The notes under the pieces are model-generated. The model saw only the letters and a program-made list of their open reading frames with translations, did not search any database and had not been told where the DNA came from. Below, one piece after another: positions 1-10,128 of a stretch of 59,718 nt of DNA (positions are counted from its first letter, which is position 1; the number at the start of each line of letters is the position of its first letter). Origin of the DNA: a methane-oxidizing endosymbiont of Gigantopelta aegis (GTDB lineage Bacteria; Pseudomonadota; Gammaproteobacteria; Methylococcales; Methylomonadaceae); assembly GCF_016097405.1 (NCBI RefSeq), contig NZ_JAEHGD010000002.1, positions 8,056 through 67,773 on the forward strand, in the 5' to 3' direction. A program made the translations under genes and the position numbers.

Positions 1-46
1 TAACCGGGTGAGCAGTTATCCTTATTTTTAAATTTTCCCTAAAAGT

Positions 47-62
47 TGGTACATAAACTGCT
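47..62 (+). promoter_or_regulatory. Candidate sigma54 promoter of the flgB operon
   Basis: The 16 bases TGGTACATAAACTGCT match the sigma54 consensus TGGCACGNNNNTTGCW at the invariant GG (-24) and GC (-12) with exactly the right spacing. The differences are T for C at the fourth position, a weak base at position 7 and C for T before TGC. It lies 35 bases before the probable flgB start. Sigma54/FleQ control of class II-III flagellar operons is well known in polar-flagellated gammaproteobacteria; that it applies here is inference. Confidence 0.6.
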
Positions 63-96
63 TGTCATTTTGTAAAAAGACAAAATGGTGACAGTT

Positions 97-486
97 ATGG
101 CAATTGACTTTCAATCGGCTTTAGGTCTTCATCCTGATGCGTTGATGCTGCGGGAAAAACGCAGCGAACTTTTAGCCGCCAATCTGGCGAATGCCGATAC
201 GCCTGACTATAAGGCGCGGGATCTGGATTTCAAAGCGGTTTTACGGCAGCAATCTTCTCATATCAATCTGGAAACCACCCGGCAAGGGCATATTGCCCCC
301 GACCAACAATGGCTTGGCGCGGAATTGAAATACCGCAATCCCCAACAGGCATCGTTAGATGGCAATACCGTTGAAGAGCACATCGAACAAGCGAAATACG
401 CGGAAAATGCAGTGCAGTATCAAGCTAGTCTGCGGTTTATCAATGGCAAATTTTCTGGATTGATGACGGCGATTAAAGGAGAGTAA
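97..486 (+). CDS. flgB: FlgB, flagellar proximal rod protein
   Basis: Rod protein joining the MS ring and the distal rod in the periplasm. The N-terminus aligns without gaps to FlgB when the second ATG (97) is used (MAIDFQSALGLHPDAL), so the ATG at 85 is probably not the start. The rod/hook signature LLAANLANADTPDYKARD is at about residues 24-41, and the C-terminal heptad helix of the rod family (KYAENAVQYQASLRFING) is present. The length of 129 aa is normal. It is first gene of flgBCDEFGHIJKL in this window, behind a candidate sigma54 promoter. The stop is 2 bases before the flgC start, so translation is probably coupled. Confidence 0.95.
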   Translation: MAIDFQSALGLHPDALMLREKRSELLAANLANADTPDYKARDLDFKAVLRQQSSHINLETTRQGHIAPDQQWLGAELKYRNPQQASLDGNTVEEHIEQAKYAENAVQYQASLRFINGKFSGLMTAIKGE

Positions 487-488
487 AC

Positions 489-902
489 ATGACCATGAAA
501 ATCTTTGATATTGCCGGCAGTGGTATGAATGCACAGAACTTACGTTTAAACCTAGTTGCTAGCAATATCTCCAATGCCAATAGTGTAAGCAGTAGCATTG
601 ATCAGGTTTATAAATCCAGACAACCGGTGTTTGCTGCCGAACTCAAAAATTTATTGGATACACAGCAGGCGGCCAGCGGCGTGATGATCAAAGGCGTAGT
701 CGAAAACCAGGCACCACCCGTGATGGAATATGCGCCTAATCATCCGATGGCGGATGAAAATGGTTATATCTATAAACCGAATGTCAATACGGTGGAAGAG
801 ATGGCTAATATGATGTCGGCATCACGATCCTATCAGAATAATGTCGAAGTGCTGAATACGGCTAAGCAGTTAATGCTGCAGACTTTGAGAATGGGACAAT
901 AG
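489..902 (+). CDS. flgC: FlgC, flagellar proximal rod protein
   Basis: Second rod subunit, 137 aa, the usual length. It starts MTMKIFDIAGSGMNAQNL, has the family motif LVASNISNANS near residues 23-33, and ends in the conserved helix EEMANMMSASRSYQNNVEVLNTAK typical of FlgC. GGAGA lies 8-12 bases before the ATG. It is tightly packed with flgB (2-base gap) and flgD (10-base gap), supporting one transcript. No oddities were seen. Confidence 0.96.
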   Translation: MTMKIFDIAGSGMNAQNLRLNLVASNISNANSVSSSIDQVYKSRQPVFAAELKNLLDTQQAASGVMIKGVVENQAPPVMEYAPNHPMADENGYIYKPNVNTVEEMANMMSASRSYQNNVEVLNTAKQLMLQTLRMGQ

Positions 903-912
903 GAGATTAGTC

Positions 913-1587
913 ATGTCTATCGATGCCCTCAGTCAATATAAAGAGTTAGGTTTAGCAACTGTTGATAAAAATAAACCTAAAGAAGCGACTTTACAGCAAG
1001 AACAATTTTTAGAGCTGATGACGACGCAATTAACTCATCAAGACCCATTAAAACCGATGGATAATGGTGATTTTTTAGGACAAATGGCGCAATTTAGTGC
1101 TGTTTCCGGCATTCAAGATTTGCAAAAATCGTTTAAGGATTTTGCAGACTCTGTCAGCTCCGGCCAGACTTTGCAGGCGGCAAGTCTTGTGGGGCGATAT
1201 GTTGCCGCTCCGGCAACAGAAGGCTTGCTCGCCGCTGGTGGCACGATTTCCGGTAGCGTGACACTGCCTGAGTCAGCCAGCTCTGTGGTTTTGAAGATTT
1301 CAGACCCGACGACGGGTGAGACGATTCGGACCATTGATTTAGGCTCCCAGGCTCAGGGTGATATGGCATTCAGTTGGGATGGAGTGACCGACAATAATGA
1401 ATTGGCAAACCCTGGCGTTTATCAGGTTAAAGTCGAGGCTAAAATCGGAAAGCAGAATACGGTATTGCAAACACATATAAAATCCAAAGTGGAAAGCGTC
1501 AGTTTGAATCAAGGTAGCCAGGGCTTAAAGGTTAATCTGCAAGGTCTCGGTTCAGTCAAATTCAGTCAAATCAAACAAATTTTGTAA
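913..1587 (+). CDS. flgD: FlgD, hook-capping protein
   Basis: Scaffold that caps the growing hook and guides FlgE polymerisation. The N-terminal FlgD core is seen as QEQFLELMTTQLTHQDPLKPMDN (about residues 29-51). It is followed by the Tudor-like/FnIII-like FlgD_Ig region with WDGVTDNNELANPGVYQVKV. The length of 224 aa matches the family. The SD AGGAGA lies just before the ATG, and the gene sits between flgC and flgE as in the standard flg order. Confidence 0.95.
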   Translation: MSIDALSQYKELGLATVDKNKPKEATLQQEQFLELMTTQLTHQDPLKPMDNGDFLGQMAQFSAVSGIQDLQKSFKDFADSVSSGQTLQAASLVGRYVAAPATEGLLAAGGTISGSVTLPESASSVVLKISDPTTGETIRTIDLGSQAQGDMAFSWDGVTDNNELANPGVYQVKVEAKIGKQNTVLQTHIKSKVESVSLNQGSQGLKVNLQGLGSVKFSQIKQIL

Positions 1588-1599
1588 GGTAGGTGAGCG

Positions 1600-2889
1600 A
1601 TGGGATTTAGTACAGCATTAAGCGGTCTAGCGGCTGCATCTAAGAATCTGGCGGTAACCGGGAATAATATTGCCAATGCCAACACGACAGGCTTTAAAAA
1701 GTCACGGACTGAGTTTGCCGATGTTTATGCAGCAAGTCTGGGTGGAGTGAGCTCAATCACGGCAGGGTCGGGTGTAAGGGTTTCCAATGTGGCGCAACAA
1801 TTTAACCAGGGAAATCTGAATTTTACCGATAACAGTCTTGATTTGGCGATCAGTGGTGAGGGTTTTTTTAGCTTGGCGGCCAGCCCTACTGATGTGAACA
1901 ATCGTTCTTATACGCGGGCAGGGGAGTTCAAACTCGACAAGGACGGCTATATTGTTAACAATCAGGGGCAGGCATTACTGGCCTACCGGCCAAATGGTAA
2001 TACCGTAGCCGATGGCTTCAGTACTGGCGTGATGCAACCTATCCAAATTAATACCATTGCCGGTCAGCCGCGTGCAACAGATGAGCTTAGTATTGTGGTA
2101 AATCTTGATGCTAGTAAAGCCCCCGCCGCGGTCACGCCTTTTGACAAAACAAATGTCAATACCTATACGAGTCAGACGTCGGCCACTGTGTATGATTCAT
2201 TTGGGACGTCGCATATTTTTACCACTTATTTTGTCAATAAAGGCGTGGTTGCCGGTGATCCGACCTGGAGGGTTTATCATTATATTGATGGTAATGCAGT
2301 GACTTTACAAAACGGTAATGCTTTTGGGGAATTGAAATTTGATGCGGTCGGCAATCTAAAAGCACCAGTGAACACAACTACTGGCGTCGTGGATGGGCTA
2401 TTCGATTTAGCACCTTATGCGATTACGCCAGCTACTGGGGCCAGCGATATTGACATCAGCAAGCTTAGTTATTTTGGTTCAACTCAGTTCAATCAAAAGT
2501 TCAGTGTCAATGAGCTTAATCAGAATGGCTTGCCTGCCGGACAGTTAACCGGTATCGATATCGATGATGAAGGGGTGATTTTTGCTCGGTTCAGTAATGG
2601 CGGTTCTAAAACATTGGGACAGGTGGCATTAAGTCGCTTCTCAAATCCGCAAGGCTTGTCCAAGCTAGGTGATACCACTTGGGGACAAAATGCCGGTTCC
2701 GGCGATCCGGTTTCGGGGCAACCTGGCTCCAATAATTTTGGGGTGATTCAATCGGGTTCGCTTGAGGCATCTAATGTTGAATTGTCAAAGCAGTTGGTTA
2801 ATTTGATTGTCGCTCAGCAAGCCTATCAGGCCAATGCCAAGACTATTACCACTGAAAATCAGATTATTCAGAGTATTCTGAATATTTAA
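1600..2889 (+). CDS. flgE: FlgE, flagellar hook protein
   Basis: Hook subunit forming the universal joint. The flagellin-family N-terminal rod domain shows [18 protein letters not shown] (residues 22-39). The SGEGFF motif shared by FlgE/F/G follows at about residue 85. The central FlgE D2 domain spans roughly residues 160-330. The C-terminal signature SNVELSKQLVNLIVAQQAYQANAK closes the protein. At 429 aa it is a typical gammaproteobacterial size. It is intact with no frameshift. Confidence 0.96.
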   Translation: MGFSTALSGLAAASKNLAVTGNNIANANTTGFKKSRTEFADVYAASLGGVSSITAGSGVRVSNVAQQFNQGNLNFTDNSLDLAISGEGFFSLAASPTDVNNRSYTRAGEFKLDKDGYIVNNQGQALLAYRPNGNTVADGFSTGVMQPIQINTIAGQPRATDELSIVVNLDASKAPAAVTPFDKTNVNTYTSQTSATVYDSFGTSHIFTTYFVNKGVVAGDPTWRVYHYIDGNAVTLQNGNAFGELKFDAVGNLKAPVNTTTGVVDGLFDLAPYAITPATGASDIDISKLSYFGSTQFNQKFSVNELNQNGLPAGQLTGIDIDDEGVIFARFSNGGSKTLGQVALSRFSNPQGLSKLGDTTWGQNAGSGDPVSGQPGSNNFGVIQSGSLEASNVELSKQLVNLIVAQQAYQANAKTITTENQIIQSILNI

Positions 2890-2906
2890 GCCCAGGAGAA
2901 AAGCTC

Positions 2907-3647
2907 ATGGATCGTAGTCTCTTTATTGCAATGAGTGGCGCCAAGCAAACTTTACTGGCGCAAACGGCCAATGCCAATAATTTGGCGAACAGTCAGACCA
3001 CGGGCTTCAAGTCGGATCTACATCAATTTCGCAGCATGCCGGTATTTGGCCCGGGTTATCCGACCCGGGTTTATGCTATGACCGAGCGCCCCGCGACGGA
3101 TATGAGTATGGGGGCTTTACAAACGACTGGGCGCAATCTGGATGTAGCCATAAAAGGGGCTGGCTGGCTGGCAGTTTTAGGCAAGGATGGCCAAGAAGCC
3201 TATACCCGCTCAGGGAATTTGAAGATTTCACCACAAGGCCAATTGCAAACTGAGGCCGGTTTGCCGGTTTTAGGGGATGATGGGCCGATTGCCATTCCGC
3301 CGTACGATAAGCTTGAGATTGGTCGTGATGGCACCATCAGTATTGTACCGTTAGGTAGCAATGCGGCGACCCTGGTTGTAGCTGACAGGATAAAGCTGGT
3401 TAAGCCCGAACCTCAGGCGCTGGAGAAAGGACTCGATGGTCTGATGTATGCCAAAGCAGGAGCATCTGTGCCAGCTAGCGCCGATGTCAGCCTGGTCCAA
3501 GGGGCATTAGAAGGCAGTAATGTTAATACCATTGAAGCCATGGTATCGATGATCGAATTAGCGCGGCATTTTGAGTTGCAAACCAAAGTGATGAAAAATG
3601 CTGATGAAAATGCCAGTGTTTCAGCAAAGTTGATGCAAATGGCATAG
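2907..3647 (+). CDS. flgF: FlgF, flagellar proximal rod protein
   Basis: Rod subunit, 246 aa. It starts [14 protein letters not shown], with [16 protein letters not shown] near residues 22-37. The central motif [24 protein letters not shown] is the FlgF/FlgG core, and the end [27 protein letters not shown] is FlgF-specific (ARHFE). AGGAG precedes the start. It lies 17 bases behind flgE. Confidence 0.95.
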   Translation: MDRSLFIAMSGAKQTLLAQTANANNLANSQTTGFKSDLHQFRSMPVFGPGYPTRVYAMTERPATDMSMGALQTTGRNLDVAIKGAGWLAVLGKDGQEAYTRSGNLKISPQGQLQTEAGLPVLGDDGPIAIPPYDKLEIGRDGTISIVPLGSNAATLVVADRIKLVKPEPQALEKGLDGLMYAKAGASVPASADVSLVQGALEGSNVNTIEAMVSMIELARHFELQTKVMKNADENASVSAKLMQMA

Positions 3648-3696
3648 AAACTGCATCACTCTTGATAAGACAAAAAAACGTCATCAGGAGGGTGTT

Positions 3697-4485
3697 ATGA
3701 CAGAAAGAGCTTTATGGGTGGCCAAAACCGGCCTCGATGCCCAACAAACCAGAATGGCGGTGATTTCCAATAATCTCGCCAACGTCAATACCACGGGGTT
3801 TAAAAAATCCAGACCCTTGTTCGAAGACCTGGTGTATCAGAATATTCGCCAGGTCGGTGCACAATCCACACAGAATACTGAACTCCCCTCAGGGTTACAG
3901 CTAGGCACCGGGGTCAGAACTGTCGCCACGGAAAAAATTCACACCCAAGGCAATCTCCAACAGACGGAAAACTCCCTGGATGTTGCGATCAGCGGGCGTG
4001 GTTTTTTTCAGATACTGATGCCCAATGGGGATATTAACTATACCCGGAATGGTGAGTTTAAACTCAGCTCGACTGGACAAATCGTGACCTCTGGTGGTCT
4101 TGAATTACAACCTGCGATTACGGTGCCGCCGGATACCATGTCACTCACTATCGGCCGCGATGGCACGGTATCAGCCTTGCAGCCCGGCAATGCAACACCC
4201 GTTCAGCTAGGCCAGATTCAATTAGCTGACTTTGTTAATCCAACCGGCTTAGAGCCTGTTGGAGAAAACCTGTATCGAGAGTCGGTTTCCAGCGGTGCGC
4301 CGGTTATTGGTAATCCGGGTGAGAATGAATACGGGCCTTTATTTCAAGGTTCATTGGAAACCTCTAACGTCAATGTGGTCGAGGAATTGGTCAATATGAT
4401 CGAGACACAAAGGGCGTATGAAATGAATTCGAAGGCGATTTCGACAACCGACCAAATGTTGTCCTTTATTACCCAGCAACTCTAG
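3697..4485 (+). CDS. flgG: FlgG, flagellar distal rod protein
   Basis: Major distal rod subunit, 262 aa, the usual length. It has [21 protein letters not shown] near residues 26-46, SGRGFFQI in the core, and the C-terminal signature [24 protein letters not shown]. The SD TCAGGAGGG is very strong. A 49-base gap from flgF is the largest in the operon, but I see no clear internal promoter there. Confidence 0.96.
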   Translation: MTERALWVAKTGLDAQQTRMAVISNNLANVNTTGFKKSRPLFEDLVYQNIRQVGAQSTQNTELPSGLQLGTGVRTVATEKIHTQGNLQQTENSLDVAISGRGFFQILMPNGDINYTRNGEFKLSSTGQIVTSGGLELQPAITVPPDTMSLTIGRDGTVSALQPGNATPVQLGQIQLADFVNPTGLEPVGENLYRESVSSGAPVIGNPGENEYGPLFQGSLETSNVNVVEELVNMIETQRAYEMNSKAISTTDQMLSFITQQL

Positions 4486-4507
4486 TGCGATACAAGCAGG
4501 TCATGCT

Positions 4508-5182
4508 ATGAACATTAAGACGATAGGTATTGTACTGATAGCATTGCTGTTGACGGCGTGTGGGGGCAGCTTGCCCAAGCGTGACCCGGACTTTGCACCG
4601 GTACAGGCCAGTGATTTAAGGCCGCCGGTACAAAATACCGGTTCGATTTACCAGGCTGGTTATGATGTCAGACTGTTTGAGAATCGTGTTGCCAGACGGG
4701 TCGGCGATATTCTTACTATTGTGTTGCAAGAAAATACCCAAGCTAAAAAACAGGCCAGTCTGGATGCTGCCAAGGACAACTCGGTTTCGGTGACAGCCCC
4801 CACATTATGGGGAGTTGCCAGTCAAGCTTTGCTAGGACATGACTTGGAAACCAAAATGAAATCGACACATCGATTCCAAGGAGAAGGGCAGGCGCAACAG
4901 AACAACACCCTAACCGGGAATATTTCTGTCACCGTCGTTCAAGTATTGCCCAATGGTAATTTGAAAGTCCGGGGCGAGAAGCGAATGACGCTGAATGATG
5001 GTGATGAATTTATTCGGGTATCCGGCATAGTCAGGCAGGAAGATATTGCTGCGGATAATACCGTATTGTCAACCCAGGTTGCAGATGCCACCATCATGTA
5101 TACCGGCGAAGGCAGTATTGCTGATTCCAGCAAGGTGGGATGGCTAGCCCGCTTCTTTTTGAGTCCCATTTTTCCATTTTAA
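4508..5182 (+). CDS. flgH: FlgH, flagellar L-ring lipoprotein
   Basis: Outer-membrane L-ring subunit. A lipoprotein signal is visible: hydrophobic [15 protein letters not shown] with lipobox LTAC, so Cys18 would be lipidated. The FlgH core includes [26 protein letters not shown] and the end [25 protein letters not shown], which is diagnostic. The length of 224 aa is normal. The stop codon lies 11 bases before the flgI ATG. Confidence 0.96.
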   Translation: MNIKTIGIVLIALLLTACGGSLPKRDPDFAPVQASDLRPPVQNTGSIYQAGYDVRLFENRVARRVGDILTIVLQENTQAKKQASLDAAKDNSVSVTAPTLWGVASQALLGHDLETKMKSTHRFQGEGQAQQNNTLTGNISVTVVQVLPNGNLKVRGEKRMTLNDGDEFIRVSGIVRQEDIAADNTVLSTQVADATIMYTGEGSIADSSKVGWLARFFLSPIFPF

Positions 5183-5193
5183 GGAGAGCCGTG

Positions 5194-6288
5194 ATGAAGC
5201 GACGATGTATAGTTTTTTTGATGCTGTTTTTGTGCAGCGAATGGGTATTGGCTGAACGAATCAAAGACTTAGCTTCAATGGCCGGTGTTCGCAGTAACCA
5301 GTTAGTGGGCTATGGTTTAGTCGTGGGATTGCCAAAATCAGGCGATAAAACTGAATTTACTGGCCAAACCCTGGCCAATATGTTGACTCGATTAGGTTTG
5401 CGTTTGCCACCTGGAATTGATCCAAAAGCAAAAAATATTGCCGCGGTGGCATTGAGTGCAGAATTGCCACCTTTTGCTAAGCCGGGACAAACTATTGACG
5501 TGACTGTATCGTCAATCGGTGATGCTAAAAGCTTGCGTGGAGGAACCTTGTTACTGAGTCCATTAAAAGGTGTCGATGGTAAGGTTTATGCTATGGCGCA
5601 AGGGAATCTAGTGGTCGGTGGTTTGAGTGCATCAGGTGCAGATGGCTCTAATATTACGGTGAATAACCCGACTGTTGGCCGAATTCCGAGTGGAGCAACA
5701 GTTGAAAGAACAGTGGCGACGCCATTCGAAAATGCCAATGAACTCATCTTTAATTTGCATAATCCAGACTTTACCACCGCAACCCGTATGGTTCGTGCCA
5801 TTAACCAAAAATTGGGCGAAGGTGCAGCGCATGCCATTGATGCGACCTCGGTGCGGGTGAGTGCCCCAGCGGACAGGTCGCAGCGGGTGATGTTTGCATC
5901 CTTGGTCGAAAATCTGAATGTATTGCCAGATGATGCACCGGCTCGAGTGATCGTGAATTCACGCTCGGGAACGGTGATTATCAACAGCAAGGTGCGAGTG
6001 CAGCCTGCGGCGGTTTCGCATGGCAGTTTGACGGTCACTATCAGCGAAAACCCGCAAGTCAGTCAGCCGAATCCGCTAGCGCAAGGACAAACCACGGTTA
6101 CGCCACAATCTGAGGTCAAGGTTGAAGAGGAAGGGGCAAATCATATGTTTGTCTTTAACCCTGGTGTGTCATTAGATGAAATCGTCAAAGCAGTCAATGC
6201 TGTGGGGGCAGCACCCAGTGACTTAGTGGCAATTCTGGAAGCGCTGAAAGCCGCTGGCGCGTTGCGGGCCGAATTGATTGTGATTTAA
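5194..6288 (+). CDS. flgI: FlgI, flagellar P-ring protein
   Basis: Periplasmic P-ring subunit. I use the ATG at 5194 ([13 protein letters not shown]), preceded by AAGGAGAG, because it begins directly with a Sec signal peptide (cleavage probably after LA in WVLAERIKD). The longer frame from 5140 would overlap flgH and add 18 unrelated residues. FlgI hallmarks are [25 protein letters not shown] at the mature N-terminus and the C-terminal [31 protein letters not shown]. It is 364 aa. Confidence 0.96.
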   Translation: MKRRCIVFLMLFLCSEWVLAERIKDLASMAGVRSNQLVGYGLVVGLPKSGDKTEFTGQTLANMLTRLGLRLPPGIDPKAKNIAAVALSAELPPFAKPGQTIDVTVSSIGDAKSLRGGTLLLSPLKGVDGKVYAMAQGNLVVGGLSASGADGSNITVNNPTVGRIPSGATVERTVATPFENANELIFNLHNPDFTTATRMVRAINQKLGEGAAHAIDATSVRVSAPADRSQRVMFASLVENLNVLPDDAPARVIVNSRSGTVIINSKVRVQPAAVSHGSLTVTISENPQVSQPNPLAQGQTTVTPQSEVKVEEEGANHMFVFNPGVSLDEIVKAVNAVGAAPSDLVAILEALKAAGALRAELIVI

Positions 6289-6302
6289 GCGGGTAAAGAG
6301 AC

Positions 6303-7205
6303 ATGAAACTACAGGATGCCGAGGTTTATACCGATTTTTCAGGGTTGGCCAAATTGAAAACAGCGGCTCGGAAACATGATCCTGCCGCCCTGCAAAAAGT
6401 TGCCGCCCAGTTCGAGTCTATTTTTCTTAGTATGGTGCTAAAAAGCATGCGCCAGGCAAAATTAGCCGATGGCATTATGGATAGTGATCAGAGTAAATTC
6501 TTTCAGGATATGTACGATCAGCAATTGGCAGTTCATCTGTCTGCCAAACCTGGTATCGGCTTGGCGGACTTGATCGTCAAACAGCTCAGCCCAAAAGCCC
6601 AAGAACAGAATGCGACGCTGGGGGTGGAAGACTATTTGCGGCGGCCACTGCAGGCCCGGGGGCAGAGTAATGCAGTACACACTGAGAATAAAACTGAACA
6701 GAGTAAAAGCATTACCTCAACAGGCAATCCACCTATCAATAATCGACAGCAGTTTGTAGAACACTTACGCCCCTTTGCTGAACAGGCTGCTAATGAGCTC
6801 GGTGTCGATGCGGGGGTATTGTTAGCACAAGCGGCGCTGGAGACAGGTTGGGGGAAAGGCGTGCTAACCCATGCCGATGGTCGTAGTAGTTTTAATTTGT
6901 TTAATATCAAGGCCGATAAATATTGGAAAGGCGAAAGCGTCGAGAAAGTGACGCTGGAATTTGAACGTGGAATACCGCATAAACAAAAGGCTAAGTTCAG
7001 ATCGTATGGCTCCTGGCGGCAAAGCTTTATGGATTATGCGCGGTTTATTAAAAACAACCCGCGTTATCAACAGGCATTGAAGGTTTCGTCAAATCCGGAA
7101 CAATATATGCATGAATTACAAAAAGCCGGTTATGCAACAGACCCTGAATACGCCCGCAAAGTCATGCGGGTGTATAAAGGGGCAACCCGGTTGGCAATGA
7201 ACTAA
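6303..7205 (+). CDS. flgJ: FlgJ, rod scaffold and peptidoglycan hydrolase
   Basis: Bifunctional protein of 300 aa. The N-terminal rod-binding domain (about residues 30-95, QFESIFLSMVLKSMRQAKLADG) caps the growing rod. After a polar linker, residues 147-300 form a glucosaminidase-family domain with the catalytic Glu in QAALETGWGKG (about residue 180), which opens the peptidoglycan for the rod. This dual architecture is typical of beta/gammaproteobacteria. It lies between flgI and flgK, 14 bases behind flgI. Confidence 0.95.
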   Translation: MKLQDAEVYTDFSGLAKLKTAARKHDPAALQKVAAQFESIFLSMVLKSMRQAKLADGIMDSDQSKFFQDMYDQQLAVHLSAKPGIGLADLIVKQLSPKAQEQNATLGVEDYLRRPLQARGQSNAVHTENKTEQSKSITSTGNPPINNRQQFVEHLRPFAEQAANELGVDAGVLLAQAALETGWGKGVLTHADGRSSFNLFNIKADKYWKGESVEKVTLEFERGIPHKQKAKFRSYGSWRQSFMDYARFIKNNPRYQQALKVSSNPEQYMHELQKAGYATDPEYARKVMRVYKGATRLAMN

Positions 7206-7217
7206 AAGGTAACGATT

Positions 7218-8903
7218 ATGGCATCAGGTATTTTAGACACGGCCGTTTCAGGGCTAAACACCTTGCAACGGTCTTTACAAACTGTCAGTCATAATATTGC
7301 TAATGTTAATACCGAAGGTTACAGTCGGCAACGGGTTGAGTTGGGTACGAACGCAGCGCAACGCACCGGCGGTGGATTTGTGGGTAAGGGTGTGCATATT
7401 ACCGATATTGCTCGGCAATATGATGAATTTACCACCCGCCAGCTGCGCTCCAGTCAAGCGGCATTTAACGATTCTGACCAATATTATGTGATGGCTGAGC
7501 AGGTCGATAACCTGATGGCCAGTCAAGACACGTCAGTCATGCCAGCGATGAAACAATTTTTCAATGCCATGAATGATGTCGCCAATGATCCGACCTCGAT
7601 ACCGGCGCGGCAAACCCTGTTATCAGAGGCGACGACTTTAACCAGCCGCTTTTCCACCATACAAAGCCGGCTGAAGGAATTGAGGGCGCAGGTCAATCAG
7701 GATATTAAAGGTGCTGTGCAGAATATTAACAGCTATGCCAAGTCGATTGCCAACCTGAACAAGAAAATAGCTGAACAAAGCTCCGCTGCCAATGTCGGTT
7801 ACAAAGCCAATGATCTACTGGACCAGCGTGATTTACTGATCAGTAAGTTATCAGAAGTCATTGATGTATCCGTAGTGCCTGGAGGAAACAATGTATTGAA
7901 TGTTTTTATCGGCCAAGGCCAGCCGTTGGTGTTATCTAATGGTGCAATGCCTGTTAGTGTTCAACAATCGCCGTTGGATAGTGAAAAATTGCAAATTGGC
8001 GTTAAAGACCCGTCAACTGGTACATTTACCGATATTACGCCGCAATTATCTGGGGGTAAATTGTCAGGCTTGATCCGTTTTCGGGATGACCTGTTGACAC
8101 CGGCGCAACAATCATTAGGGCAATTAGCGGCCAGTTTTGTATTGGAAGTGAATAAACAACATGCGGCAGGGTTTGATCTGAACGGAGTTGCCGGTAGCGA
8201 CTTGTTTTCCGGTATTGCTACAGTGCCGGTACAAGCACCTGTCGGCAACACCGGCACGATCAATGTGACTTTCGACAGCAATGCAATAAGCCTTATCGAC
8301 AACAGCGATTACCAGCTCAGCGTGGGCGTAGGTCCTAGTTATAGCCTTAAACGCTTGTCAGATAATTCGGTTATCTCGTTAAACAATGTTGGGGGGAATC
8401 TGGTCGCTACATTGCCTGACACCTTGCCGGGTATCAGTATTTCAATTGGTACTGCGCCCGCTGTCGGCGATGAATTTTTAATTCGGCCAACGTATGCGGC
8501 TGCCGAATCAGTCGGTGTTGCCTTGACTGATCCGCGCAAGATTGCAGCGGCCAGTAGTCTGAACAGCGCTGGTGGCCCACTGCCGGGGGATAACCGTAAT
8601 GCGCTGGCATTGGCGGCGCTGGAACAACAAAAAGGCATGATCAAAGGGACTGCCAGCTTCAAGGATCAATTTACGCAACTGATAACCGATGTCGGCAATA
8701 AAACGCAGTCGGCCAAAATCGGTCGCTCGGCGCAGGAGGTGTTGCTGAACAATGCCAAAGAACAAATGAGTAATATTTCCGGGGTCAATCTGGATGAAGA
8801 GGCGGCCGAGCTGATTAAATTGCAGCAGGCCTATCAAGCTTCAGCACAATCGATTGCGACCACAAAAACGATTTTTGACACGCTGATCAATGCGGTTGGA
8901 TAA
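7218..8903 (+). CDS. flgK: FlgK, hook-filament junction protein 1
   Basis: First hook-filament junction protein, 561 aa. The N-terminus has HNIANVNTEGYSRQRVEL (about residues 26-43), the FlgK/FlgE-type signature. The C-terminus ends SGVNLDEEAAELIKLQQAYQASAQSIATTKTIFDTLINAVG, the conserved junction-protein helix. It is intact, unlike its downstream partner flgL. The stop codon (8901-8903) is followed immediately by the flgL SD AAGGAGG. Confidence 0.96.
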   Translation: MASGILDTAVSGLNTLQRSLQTVSHNIANVNTEGYSRQRVELGTNAAQRTGGGFVGKGVHITDIARQYDEFTTRQLRSSQAAFNDSDQYYVMAEQVDNLMASQDTSVMPAMKQFFNAMNDVANDPTSIPARQTLLSEATTLTSRFSTIQSRLKELRAQVNQDIKGAVQNINSYAKSIANLNKKIAEQSSAANVGYKANDLLDQRDLLISKLSEVIDVSVVPGGNNVLNVFIGQGQPLVLSNGAMPVSVQQSPLDSEKLQIGVKDPSTGTFTDITPQLSGGKLSGLIRFRDDLLTPAQQSLGQLAASFVLEVNKQHAAGFDLNGVAGSDLFSGIATVPVQAPVGNTGTINVTFDSNAISLIDNSDYQLSVGVGPSYSLKRLSDNSVISLNNVGGNLVATLPDTLPGISISIGTAPAVGDEFLIRPTYAAAESVGVALTDPRKIAAASSLNSAGGPLPGDNRNALALAALEQQKGMIKGTASFKDQFTQLITDVGNKTQSAKIGRSAQEVLLNNAKEQMSNISGVNLDEEAAELIKLQQAYQASAQSIATTKTIFDTLINAVG

Positions 8904-9002
8904 GGAGGCATTATGAAAATTTCAACAGCCTGGAGCCATCAACTGGGGTTGAATGCGGTGTTGTTGCAACAAAACAAAGTCAATCAGTCGCAATTGAAAT
9001 TA

Positions 9003-9660
9003 GGGGCTGTTGCCATTTCACATAGGTAACCATAAAAAGGCGCAAGCCAGAGCGATAGAGCCTTCAAAATTTCGTTTGAGTTTGTCATATCGCGTGGCGA
9101 TCGCTCTGAAATGCTTAAGTCTTGCAAACACATTTTCAACGAGATGGCGATATTTGTAGAGACACCAATCCATTTCATCATTTCCCCGAGTTGAATTCTT
9201 TTTTTTGGGATAACAGGAACAGCCCCTTTGTCTTTAATTTGAAGACGTAATGCTTCACTGTCATAGCCTCTGTCAGCAACTATATAGTCACCTTTTGGGA
9301 GCTCTGCAACTAATTTCGGTGCTTCTTTACAGTCATGAACTTCGCCGCCTGTCACTGAGAAATGAATAGGAAGACCACAGGCATCAACGGCCATATGAAT
9401 TTTACTGGTGTTCCCGGCGACAGATTTCCCTATCGCTGTTTCTTGTTCACAGGCCGCACCACTACTATGCTGATGTGCTTTCACAATACTCCCATCAATA
9501 AATTCCCATTCCAGGTCTGGATCAACAACCAAGGCGTTAAAAATACCCATCAGTTTTTCTTTACGAGACCAGTCATTGAATCGTTTATATACCGCATTCC
9601 AATTACCAAAAGCCGTGGGTAAATCTTTTCAAGGGGGATTTTCAAAACGGCAACAGCCCC
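9003..9660 (-). mobile_element. IS5/IS427-like element copy 1 (658 bp, internally deleted)
   Basis: Ends are GGGGCTGTTGCCATTT (left) and its near-perfect inverted counterpart GGGGCTGTTGCCGTTT (right), flanked by TA on both sides (9001-9002, 9661-9662). The transposase reads on the minus strand and retains its second catalytic Asp (ADRGYDSEA) and the 3' part, but the 5' third is gone. The sequence jumps from the 5' subterminal CCCCCTTGAAA directly to the codons for DLPTAFGNWN. The homopolymer at the frameshift site is eight T (9199-9206) because the usual AAG reads AAA. It is inserted in flgL against its direction. Confidence 0.92.
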
Positions 9661-10128
9661 TAGCGTCCGGTGAAAAATATCTAAAACCCAGCGAAGCGCC
9701 CCTGGATAATGCGCAGGTGATGGCATTTCAGCAGCGCATTGATCAGGTCAAACAATTTCAGGACAATCTGGATGCCGCTCAGCAACGTTTGGGGCTGGAG
9801 GAAACAACCTTGAAAAGTGCGCTGGATGTTATGAACCGGATTAAAGACTTAGGTTTGCAAGGGTTGAATGGCATCAATAATCAAGCCGATCGCGATACGA
9901 TTGCCGATGAAATCGATCAAATGGGCGCGCAGTTGCTGAGTCTGGCCAACACCCAAAACGCTAATGGCGAGTATTTGTTTGCCGGCATGATGAGTCAGCA
10001 AGTTCCGTTTCAAGCGGGTACACCATTTGTTTATCAAGGCGATAGCAATCAGCGCCAAATCCAGATCAATGACGGGTTGACTGTGGCCGATGGCGACCCA
10101 GGTAACAGCGTTTTTGGCCCGACAACTA

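Noticed and set aside
9362-9622. An 86-residue open frame (MNRKTTGINGHMNF...) that recurs in the IS copies
   Set aside because: It is antisense to the transposase and varies only because the transposase does; no sign of its own codon selection.
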